From Yersinia pekkanenii (lineage in GTDB: Bacteria; Pseudomonadota; Gammaproteobacteria; Enterobacterales; Enterobacteriaceae), in assembly GCF_001152565.1 (NCBI RefSeq), contig NZ_CQAZ01000035.1, positions 1-50,957 on the forward strand: 50,957 nucleotides of DNA, written 5' to 3'. The position numbers and the translations under genes are program-made. Shown in pieces: positions 1 through 7,793 of the stretch. The stretch's first letter is position 1. Each line of letters opens with the position of its first letter. The notes under the pieces are model-generated. The model searched no databases, was not told the DNA's origin, and saw only the letters and a program-made list of their open reading frames with translations.

Positions 1-51
1 CAGTACTCAGCAGTTTCTTTTATCGCATATTAAACGTTAAGGAAGGTAATT

Positions 52-3000
52 ATGCTACAGCAAAATAGCAATGCAGGTAAGTTACAACTTAATGCCGCCG
101 ATCTGGCCTGCGCCCGGCAATTATTAGAAGCCCATAAGGAGAGTAAAGATCCCGGCCCGATGTATGATTTTTTAGCCAGCAAAGGCGATCGCTATGCCAT
201 CTTGGCTAATGGTGTGGTCAAAGAGAATTCTATCGCCGGGCGAATAGCTATTAACTATATGAGAGATGTTGGTGTCAGCCATAATAAGCCCGTCACTGAA
301 ACGGATATTAAGCATATTGGTTATGATATGGCGCGCGGCTATTTTGATACCCAGCAAGACAGGCTGGACAAAAGTCCAACAGGAATTATCTATGGTGATA
401 TTGACCATGAGCAAGCTGCACAGTTTCACAATAGTGTTTTTAAGACGCATGGATTACCGCCAGAGGCCTGGACGTTATATCCGGTTTATAAAGTGTTGCC
501 GAAAAACCAGCACGGAGGACACTGGCAGAGTACTTTAAATTCGGCGGGCAATTCAGCCGATGAAATATTGCTCTCTTTTAATTCAGTAAAAATTATGGTT
601 GACGCATTATCAACCTCACCAGCTTCAGACCAACCGATGATACATAACTGGCTGAATATAGTTATGGATGCCGACAATCTTGGTGCCGCAGCCGGTGCTA
701 TAGGCAGCCAACTCTTTAGCTCCGACGAAGAAGTCGCACCAGTCTCAACCGAGATGTGCCCTATCGACATCAATATCACCCCAACCCCACAAGCGGTTCA
801 GCGCATTGCCGATGAAGATCAGGCCCAGCGCGATGTCACCAACGGCTATCTGGTGAATAAACCCACTCACAGTTTCTCCTTTACTGACGGCAGCTTGGAT
901 AAAACCGATTTTACCTCGGTGCAGATGGGCGGTATGGCAGCGGGCGGTATTCGCCCCGGTGAAGTTCAGCTTGATCCCAATATCCAGCCCAGCCGTTATT
1001 TATCTGATTACTATCTGGAACGACCCGGTTATATGCTGCCGGAAACCGGGCTGTTTGATGCTGCCACGCTTAATGGCTTATCAGCACAAACCACGGTAAA
1101 CACTTATGTTGACCCGCTGCTGCTGGATTTAAGTGGCAAGGGGGTCTCCATGACCGGCATTGAAGATGGGGTGCTGTTTGATACCGATAACAGTGGCACG
1201 CTGAAACGCACCGGCTGGGCAGGGCCGGATACCGGTATGTTGGTGCTCGATAATGGCAGCGGAAAAATTGACAATATCAGCCAAATGTATTCGGAATATT
1301 ACGGTGGCACGGCCGGTGTGAAGGGTCAGCCGGGGGAAAAACGTTATCAGGACGGTTTTGCCGCACTGGCCAGTGAAGATAGCGATAGCAATGGCGCGAT
1401 TGATAAACATGATCCAATCTGGCACAAATTGCGTATTTGGCAGGATAGCTCCCATAACGGCAGGGTCGATCCCGGTGAGTTGAAAACGCTGGATGACTGG
1501 CGGATTACGCAAATCAAAGTTGACGCTAACGCGGTTGAGGATAATCGTCAAGGCAATAGGGTGCTGACGCGTGGCGTTTTTGTGATTAACGGCAAACTGC
1601 AAGAAGTGCTGGCGGTGAATTTTGCCAGTTCACCGGTGAGTAACACCGTCACTAAGCGTGGTAATGAGGGGGCAATTATTCGTTCTGTCACCGATGAAAC
1701 GACCACCACCGCTTATGTGCATTTTGCTGATAAAGGCGCTGCGTTATCGGCCAATATTCTGAAAACAAATAATATCTATGGCGGCAGCAGGGATGACATC
1801 TTAACCGCCAGCCCTAAAGGCAGTTGGTTAGTCGGGCGCGGTGGCAGTAATACCTATATTGGCAACAGCGGCAACGATGTATTTGTTATCAGCGCCAGTG
1901 ATGACACGAAAAATATTAAAGGCAATGGCGGGCGCGATACGGTACTGATTGTCGGTAAGAAAGGGGTAGCGCTGAATATGGCGCGCAGTGGCATCACGGT
2001 TGCTCAGGGCGGCGATGGCGACGATATTATTGTCAGTGGCGGCAATAACAGTGTGTTTATTAAAGCCGGAAAGGGTAACACGACACTGGTCGGTGGCGGC
2101 GGTAATGATGTACTGGCTGGCGGTAGCGGCAAGAATAAAATCGTCGGCGGTAGTGGTAAAGCGGTTATCTATGCGGGATCACAGGGGGACATTATTTATG
2201 CCGCCGAACAGGGCAGTATTATCTACGCCGGTGGCGGGGCCGATCGTATTTACGGCAATCAAGGTAATGATGTGATTGAGGCCGGTCAGGGTAATGCCCT
2301 GATTGATGGCGGCGGGGGCATTAATATCGTGGCACTGCATGGCAGTTATGCAGATTATGCTATTAGCCAAACTGACAGTGGCTTTGAGGTGGAGGATAAG
2401 GTGGCGGGGCGTGATGGCACCCTGACGCTAAAAAATATCCAAAAGTTGAATTTTGCCGATATTTCGGCGGTAGCGCTGAATACCCGCAATATTATGCCGG
2501 TCGATGATGTGTTGCGGGTGAATAAATTTGGTCGGGCGATTAATCGCTACCAAAAGCAACGTATTCATCCCGCTGATTTGCTGGCCAATGATCTCCGTTT
2601 TAATGATGACAGCCCATTGCGTATTACTGCGCTAACGGATGCTATCGGGTGTCGGGTCTGGCTGGCGAATAATGGCGATGTGGAAATCAGACCCGATAAT
2701 AAATTCACTGGGGTAATGAGTTTTAAATATGAGGTAAAAAGTGCCAGAGGTGACCCTGCATTTTTTGTGGTTGATTTAACCCATGGCGAGTCGGCAGTGA
2801 TGAGAGCCACGGTGACACTGTTAACGCCAGACATTTCCCACGATCCTCTGGTCGCCAAACAGACATATTTAAATGACATCAATGTGATAGCGGTCTGGCA
2901 AGATTACACCGGTAAGGGCGTGCGCATTGGCCAGTTTGAGCCAGGCGGCCAATTTGCTACTGGTGCGGAAATTTTCGATATTCAACATCCTGATTTAGCG

Positions 3001-5502
3001 GCGAATGTAGACCCTGCCTGGCTGGTAACACAGAAGAGTACTGGAACACTACCAGCCGATGTCTCCAATCATGCCACTATGGTCGCGGGGGTGATGGTGG
3101 CGGCAAGAAACAATGTCGGTGGGATAGGCGTGGCTTATGATGCAACCCTGGGCGGTCATTATCTCAAAAACGATAGCACCGATCTGGCCCCGCTGGGCAA
3201 AATGTCTAACTATGATGTGGTTAATCATAGCTGGAGCATTAGTCCCGAATTTGGCATGGGTGTTATTGAGCCGCATCCACTGAACTTGCCATCAATGCTG
3301 GAAGTAGTATTACAGTATGCCGCCGCCTATGGCCGGGGGGGCTTAGGCACCATTATTGTTACCTCGGGCGGCAATCAACGTGAGCAAGGGGGGAGTGCGC
3401 AAGGTACGCGGCTCAATAATAGCCGTTTTGCTATTCAGGTTGGTGCAATCAATGGGGCGGCTGATCTGTCCACTCTAACAACCCGCGTCTTACCCTTCTC
3501 CAACCCCGGTGCTAGTTTGTTAGTCTCAGCCCCCGGTAGCCATGTACTCTCCAGTAGCATTGAGTTGGAGGCTGAACGGGGGGCGGTATTTGGCTGTCAA
3601 TACCGCACCGAACAAGGAACCAGTTTCGCGGCACCGATTGTTTCAGGTATTACCGCGTTAATGCTTGAGGCCAATCCTAATCTTGGTTACCGCGATGTGC
3701 AGCAGATCCTCGCTTTATCAGCCCGTCGGGTGAATGACCCTGCGACCCAATGGCGGATTAATGGCGCAAAAAATTGGAATGGTGGCGGCCTGCATGTCAG
3801 CCATGATTATGGTTTTGGTGCGGTGGATGCGCGGGCGGCAGTGCGGCTGGCTGAAAACTGGGTTAGCCAACAAACCGTGGCTAATCAACAGGTATTGGCG
3901 CAGCATCATACGCCCTGGGCGTCGACGTCACTTCCAGCCGGGGAAACCGAACCTTCATTTTTCACCCTCGGCAGCGGCCTTAATGTCGAGCAGGTTGAAG
4001 TTGATGTTAGCGCCAATATCGGCCGTTTGGGTGATTTGACGGTGAAATTGGTCTCACCGAGTGGCAGTGAAAGTATGCTGCTTGATCGTGTCGGCAGGAA
4101 AAATACCGCAAGCGCGGCTCAGGTGACCGATAGCGGTAGTACTCTTTCTGGCGATTTTAATTACACCTTTATGTCCACCCATCACCGGGGTGAACATTCA
4201 GCCGGTCAATGGCGCCTGGAAGTAACTAATGCTGATCATGGTTTACCGATCACCCTCAATAGCGGGTCGTTGCGGCTGTTTGGCAGCAAGCAGAGTCCTG
4301 ATGACACCTATTTTTATACGGATGAATTTGCCGCTCAAGTCGCGGAGCAGCCACCACGTGCGGTACTGGATGATGCAGTAAATGGCACGGTAGGTGGCCG
4401 TAATACGCTAAATGCGGTGGCAATATCAGGAAATGTGGAGATTAATTTAGCTGACGGGCGGGCGAAATTGGGGGGGACCACTCTGACTATTCGTTCACCA
4501 GAGACTCTGCATAATCTGATCAGTGGTGAGGGGAATGACCGTTTAACAGCAGGGCGAAAGAATAGCTTACTTGACGGTGGTCGGGGCCAAAACTGGTTAA
4601 CTGGCGGCGTGGGTAAAGATGTCTTTGTGGTGCGTAAACGCGCCAAAGGCAGTGATGAGATTATCAATTTTGATGCCCGCAAAGGAGAAACCATTCATCT
4701 GGTGGGATTTTCTGGTTTAACATTTAATCAGTTATCGTTAAGGCAACGGCAAGACGATACCAAAATCAAACTGACTAAAAATCAAACTATTATTATCAAA
4801 AACCAACAGGTTAATGCGATAAAGGCACAGAATTTTGTCTTTCAGGATAGATTTACCGCCCCTGAGGGTTATTTCAATAGCGGTATTTCAATGGATATCG
4901 CCGCTCCGACAACCCCGCAACAGGCGAGTATTTTGCTCAGTGGTGAGGGTGAAGGGGTCGATGCGAGTATCAATGCCAGAAACAAGATACAGGTATTATT
5001 AGTGGGTAAAGTCTATCAGCCAGATGGCGCGCAGCCCAGTGTCTTTGTGGTGGTGCCGCAAGAGAATACCTCACATTATAAAAATCTGCTCAGGGGGTTC
5101 CGGCAGGGGGTTGATAAAATTGATTTAAGTGCGTTGGGCATTCGGCATTTCAGTGAGTTAGCGGTAACCAAAAGGGATTGGGTGAAGCTCCAGGGGATAG
5201 CAATAATTCAGGGGGTTGAGATCAAATCAAAGATGGTTAACCCGCACTTTAATCCGCAGGGAGAAACGCTTGATCTGTTGTATTTGGATACCTTGGAGGT
5301 AGCGCAAATTAGCGCAGAGGATTTTATCTTCGCAGACGCCGAATCAATGCAGGCTGATGCCCCATTAGCCTATGACGATGTTTCACAACTGATTGATAAA
5401 ATATCTGATTTTGATGGTGCTACCCGTGAATTCGAAGGCCTCTATCCGCCACTTCAAATACCGCAGTTCCTTGCGGCGACACTGGCAACAAGTCATTATT
5501 AG
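52..5502 (+). CDS. Giant RTX-repeat protein with subtilisin-like (S8) and P domains
   Basis: This 1816-residue protein has no N-terminal signal peptide. In order I see: an unrecognised N-terminal region (1-350); a region like FrpC/RTX proteins starting DPLLLDL at 354, with EF-hand-like Asp/Asn-rich loops; Gly-Asp-rich RTX calcium-binding repeats (about 574-765); a cadherin/Ig-like segment (about 830-920); an S8 subtilase domain (about 940-1235); a proprotein-convertase P-type beta domain (about 1290-1415); and further short RTX repeats (about 1485-1530). In the S8 domain His1007 (NHATMVAG), Asn1108 (SGGN) and Ser1191 (GTSFAAP) are present, but the usual catalytic Asp position reads Glu963 (IGQFEPGG). 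RTX repeats and the lack of a signal peptide suggest type I secretion, yet no transporter genes are visible. A good ribosome binding site (AAGGAAGG, 39-46) supports the start. Substrate is unknown; it may be an active or a degenerate protease. Confidence 0.85.
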   Translation: MLQQNSNAGKLQLNAADLACARQLLEAHKESKDPGPMYDFLASKGDRYAILANGVVKENSIAGRIAINYMRDVGVSHNKPVTETDIKHIGYDMARGYFDTQQDRLDKSPTGIIYGDIDHEQAAQFHNSVFKTHGLPPEAWTLYPVYKVLPKNQHGGHWQSTLNSAGNSADEILLSFNSVKIMVDALSTSPASDQPMIHNWLNIVMDADNLGAAAGAIGSQLFSSDEEVAPVSTEMCPIDINITPTPQAVQRIADEDQAQRDVTNGYLVNKPTHSFSFTDGSLDKTDFTSVQMGGMAAGGIRPGEVQLDPNIQPSRYLSDYYLERPGYMLPETGLFDAATLNGLSAQTTVNTYVDPLLLDLSGKGVSMTGIEDGVLFDTDNSGTLKRTGWAGPDTGMLVLDNGSGKIDNISQMYSEYYGGTAGVKGQPGEKRYQDGFAALASEDSDSNGAIDKHDPIWHKLRIWQDSSHNGRVDPGELKTLDDWRITQIKVDANAVEDNRQGNRVLTRGVFVINGKLQEVLAVNFASSPVSNTVTKRGNEGAIIRSVTDETTTTAYVHFADKGAALSANILKTNNIYGGSRDDILTASPKGSWLVGRGGSNTYIGNSGNDVFVISASDDTKNIKGNGGRDTVLIVGKKGVALNMARSGITVAQGGDGDDIIVSGGNNSVFIKAGKGNTTLVGGGGNDVLAGGSGKNKIVGGSGKAVIYAGSQGDIIYAAEQGSIIYAGGGADRIYGNQGNDVIEAGQGNALIDGGGGINIVALHGSYADYAISQTDSGFEVEDKVAGRDGTLTLKNIQKLNFADISAVALNTRNIMPVDDVLRVNKFGRAINRYQKQRIHPADLLANDLRFNDDSPLRITALTDAIGCRVWLANNGDVEIRPDNKFTGVMSFKYEVKSARGDPAFFVVDLTHGESAVMRATVTLLTPDISHDPLVAKQTYLNDINVIAVWQDYTGKGVRIGQFEPGGQFATGAEIFDIQHPDLAANVDPAWLVTQKSTGTLPADVSNHATMVAGVMVAARNNVGGIGVAYDATLGGHYLKNDSTDLAPLGKMSNYDVVNHSWSISPEFGMGVIEPHPLNLPSMLEVVLQYAAAYGRGGLGTIIVTSGGNQREQGGSAQGTRLNNSRFAIQVGAINGAADLSTLTTRVLPFSNPGASLLVSAPGSHVLSSSIELEAERGAVFGCQYRTEQGTSFAAPIVSGITALMLEANPNLGYRDVQQILALSARRVNDPATQWRINGAKNWNGGGLHVSHDYGFGAVDARAAVRLAENWVSQQTVANQQVLAQHHTPWASTSLPAGETEPSFFTLGSGLNVEQVEVDVSANIGRLGDLTVKLVSPSGSESMLLDRVGRKNTASAAQVTDSGSTLSGDFNYTFMSTHHRGEHSAGQWRLEVTNADHGLPITLNSGSLRLFGSKQSPDDTYFYTDEFAAQVAEQPPRAVLDDAVNGTVGGRNTLNAVAISGNVEINLADGRAKLGGTTLTIRSPETLHNLISGEGNDRLTAGRKNSLLDGGRGQNWLTGGVGKDVFVVRKRAKGSDEIINFDARKGETIHLVGFSGLTFNQLSLRQRQDDTKIKLTKNQTIIIKNQQVNAIKAQNFVFQDRFTAPEGYFNSGISMDIAAPTTPQQASILLSGEGEGVDASINARNKIQVLLVGKVYQPDGAQPSVFVVVPQENTSHYKNLLRGFRQGVDKIDLSALGIRHFSELAVTKRDWVKLQGIAIIQGVEIKSKMVNPHFNPQGETLDLLYLDTLEVAQISAEDFIFADAESMQADAPLAYDDVSQLIDKISDFDGATREFEGLYPPLQIPQFLAATLATSHY

Positions 5503-5537
5503 CCGTGTATTTGCCATGGAGAATAATCAGCGCTGTT

Positions 5538-5567
5538 AAATACCCACTCAGTGAATGGGTATTTTTA
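5538..5567 (+). terminator. Rho-independent terminator after the RTX-subtilase gene
   Basis: A 9-bp stem (5538-5546 with 5556-5564) and a 9-nt loop are followed by a short T run. It lies between two convergent genes; the T run is better on the plus strand. Confidence 0.7.
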
Positions 5568-5596
5568 ACCTCAGTGCTTAATAATTTTGTTGGCGA

Positions 5597-6103
5597 TTAT
5601 TTCACCTGCGCACTGCGTACCTCTTTTCCTGCTTGCCAAATGCGGTATTTCACATCCACGCCCTGTGGTACATAAACCACGATTGGCAGGCGGCTGTTGT
5701 AACGCTGCATGGCGGCATCACCCAGATTGGCGGCGATAAATTGCGGGCGACGAGTGTTATCTGAGCACGCCATCATAGTAGAGGCAGGTTGTGAGATTTT
5801 ATCCATCACCAGGTAATCAAAACCCCAGCCCGATAAGGTTCTGGTTTCCAGATTGCCACTGAGCATATGGCGGTTACAGTCAACCTCCAGGGTTTTACCA
5901 ATCAGTAATTCTACTTTGAAACGTGTTTCATCTTTTTGTGGCTCAAGGAAAATGACCTGCCGGCTCATGCCTTTTTCTGCCGCTGGATAAGGCGCAATCT
6001 TTTCTAACGGCTGTTGTTGATTAAGTGGCTGTGGCGTCGCTGCCATAGTGCTAGCCGATGCAGCCATTAACAAAGCGGCTAACCTGATTGAGTTTTTGTT
6101 CAT
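5597..6103 (-). CDS. eco: Ecotin, periplasmic serine protease inhibitor
   Basis: A 168-residue ecotin. The first 21 or so residues form a signal peptide ending SASTMA, so the mature dimeric inhibitor acts in the periplasm. The family core is plain: LEKIAPYP, the paired cysteines C76 and C113 that form the single disulfide, and the reactive-site loop STMMAC with the P1 methionine at M110. Ecotin blocks many trypsin-fold (S1) proteases such as trypsin, chymotrypsin and neutrophil elastase, and protects bacteria from host proteases. The gene faces the subtilase-like gene tail to tail, but ecotin is not known as a subtilase inhibitor, so I would not infer a pair. Length and motifs are intact. Confidence 0.95.
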   Translation of the reverse strand: MNKNSIRLAALLMAASASTMAATPQPLNQQQPLEKIAPYPAAEKGMSRQVIFLEPQKDETRFKVELLIGKTLEVDCNRHMLSGNLETRTLSGWGFDYLVMDKISQPASTMMACSDNTRRPQFIAANLGDAAMQRYNSRLPIVVYVPQGVDVKYRIWQAGKEVRSAQVK

Positions 6104-6283
6104 CTTTTATCCCTATTATTTTTCAGGTAATGCTGCGGGTAAGTTATCATACAACCCGAAGTTTGATTATATGTGAAATCTGAAGTATCCCCATGAGGAA
6201 TCAACCAAGCTTATGTTTTGAGTGCGTAATCGGCAAGCTGAAGAGCAGAGAAGTGGCCTATAAAAAGACTTATAGGTGCCTAC

Positions 6284-6305
6284 AAAAAAAGTCCGTGAGG
6301 ACTTT
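6284..6305 (-). terminator. Terminator of the nrdAB-yfaE operon
   Basis: Read on the minus strand, a 7-bp stem (AAAGTCC/GGACTTT) with a TCAC loop is followed by a T run (6284-6290). It sits just after the yfaE stop codon. Confidence 0.8.
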
Positions 6306-6309
6306 TGTG

Positions 6310-6567
6310 TTAAAGCTCGATTTCAATATCCCCCTGCGGTTGGCAACAGCAGGGCAGGATCTCACCAGCCTGAATAAAAGCCAATGGTTGCTGTGAATAG
6401 CAGACTTCACCTTTGAGCAATCGCAGGCGGCAAGAACCGCAATAGCCGGATCGGCATTGGTATTCAATCGATACCTGATGGTGTTCGAGAGTTTCCAGTA
6501 AATTGCGGCTATCAGCAGGGCGGTTAAGTTGAACACCGGTGGTGCTCAACGTCACAGTAGACTTCAT
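6310..6567 (-). CDS. yfaE: Ferredoxin-like 2Fe-2S protein YfaE, NrdB cofactor maintenance
   Basis: An 85-residue plant-type 2Fe-2S ferredoxin. The cluster ligands are the C38-x4-C43-x2-C46 motif (CRSGYCGSC) and a cysteine in the LPCCC stretch near residue 74. In E. coli YfaE supplies electrons to the diferric centre of NrdB to regenerate the tyrosyl radical, so it works in the cytoplasm with the class Ia ribonucleotide reductase. The gene is the last of the nrdA-nrdB-yfaE operon, starting 3 nt after the nrdB stop, which implies translational coupling. Length and motifs match the E. coli protein. Confidence 0.93.
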   Translation of the reverse strand: MKSTVTLSTTGVQLNRPADSRNLLETLEHHQVSIEYQCRSGYCGSCRLRLLKGEVCYSQQPLAFIQAGEILPCCCQPQGDIEIEL

Positions 6568-6570
6568 AAA

Positions 6571-7701
6571 TTACAGCTCGAAATCACTCAGATCATCAGC
6601 ACTGATCTCTGAATCAATCTGACCGACCAGATATGAGCTGACTTCAACTTCTTGCGGGGCCACCTGCACGTTATCGGAGACCAGCCAAGAGTTGATCCAT
6701 GGGATCGGGTTGGTGCGGGTATTGAACGGTACACCCAGACCCACTGCCTGCATGCGAATATTGGTTATGTATTCCACGTACTGACAGAGGATCTCTTTGT
6801 TCAAGCCGATCATTGAGCCGTCACGGAACAGATATTCGGCCCACTCTTTCTCTTGTTGCGCCGCCAGGACAAACAGGTCATAGCACTGTTGTTGGCACTC
6901 TTCAGCAATTTTAGCCATTTCCGGATCATCTTCACCGGAACGCATCAGATTAAGAATATGCTGGGTGCCGGTCAAATGCAGGGCTTCATCGCGGGCAATC
7001 ATTTTGATGATTTTGGCATTACCTTCCATCAATTCACGCTCAGCAAAAGCAAAGGAGCAGGCGAAACTGACATAGAAACGGATGGCTTCCAACGCATTCA
7101 CGCTCATTAGGCACAAATAAAGCTGCTTTTTCAGCTCCCGCAGATTAACGACCACGGTTTTACCGTTGACTTGATGGGTACCTTCTCCCAGCAGATGGTA
7201 GTAGCTAGTCATCTCAATTAAATCGTCGTAATACCCCGAGATATCTTTTGCGCGTTTGAGGATCTCTTCGTTGGTCACGATATCATCGAAAACAATCGAA
7301 GGATCATTAACGATATTACGGATGATATGCGTGTAAGAACGTGAGTGGATGGTTTCAGAGAACGACCAGGTTTCTACCCAGGTTTCCAGCTCAGGGATCG
7401 AAATCAGCGGCAACAAGGCGACGTTAGGGCTGCGACCCTGAATGGAGTCCAGCAAGGTTTGGTATTTCAGATTGCTGATAAAAATGTGTTTTTCGTGATC
7501 TGGCAGGGCATTGTAGTCGATACGATCGCGTGAGACGTCGATCTCTTCCGGACGCCAGAAGAACGACAACTGCTTCTCAATCAGTTTTTCGAAAATAGCG
7601 TGTTTTTGCTGATCGAAACGCGCCACATTGACGCATTGACCAAAGAACATAGGTTCGAGTAACTGATTGTTTTTGTTTTGTGAAAAAGTGGTATAGGCCA
7701 T
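6571..7701 (-). CDS. nrdB: Ribonucleoside-diphosphate reductase 1 subunit beta (NrdB)
   Basis: A 376-residue class Ia R2 subunit, the same length as E. coli NrdB. It houses the diferric-tyrosyl radical cofactor that starts reduction of ribonucleoside diphosphates in NrdA. The ligand and radical region is intact ([11 protein letters not shown], holding the E115, H118 and Y122 equivalents, and ARDEALH for the second Glu/His pair). The C-terminal tail ending DDLSDFEL docks on NrdA. I chose the ATG at 7699-7701 because it gives MAYTTFSQ, the family start, with GAGGA 7 nt upstream; an in-frame ATG 21 nt upstream would add seven non-conserved residues. It lies downstream of nrdA in the same operon. 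Confidence 0.97.
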   Translation of the reverse strand: MAYTTFSQNKNNQLLEPMFFGQCVNVARFDQQKHAIFEKLIEKQLSFFWRPEEIDVSRDRIDYNALPDHEKHIFISNLKYQTLLDSIQGRSPNVALLPLISIPELETWVETWSFSETIHSRSYTHIIRNIVNDPSIVFDDIVTNEEILKRAKDISGYYDDLIEMTSYYHLLGEGTHQVNGKTVVVNLRELKKQLYLCLMSVNALEAIRFYVSFACSFAFAERELMEGNAKIIKMIARDEALHLTGTQHILNLMRSGEDDPEMAKIAEECQQQCYDLFVLAAQQEKEWAEYLFRDGSMIGLNKEILCQYVEYITNIRMQAVGLGVPFNTRTNPIPWINSWLVSDNVQVAPQEVEVSSYLVGQIDSEISADDLSDFEL

Positions 7702-7741
7702 GATTTCCTCAGGGGATAACAACGTAAGGGCAAATGAAGAA

Positions 7742-7782
7742 GGGCCCCGCGATAACCGTATTTGAGATTATCGCGGAGGGCC
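7742..7782 (-). promoter_or_regulatory. Intercistronic hairpin between nrdA and nrdB
   Basis: A GC-rich inverted repeat: a 9-bp perfect core CCGCGATAA (7747-7755) with TTATCGCGG (7768-7776), extended by GGCCC/GGGCC across a one-base bulge. There is no T run after it. It may stabilise the upstream nrdA message or limit read-through so that subunit levels differ; that role is inferred from position only. Confidence 0.6.
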
Positions 7783-7793
7783 TGAACTCAAAA

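Noticed and set aside
6193-6396. A 67-residue plus-strand frame over the yfaE terminator
   Set aside because: It overlaps yfaE antisense and the terminator hairpin, and matches nothing.
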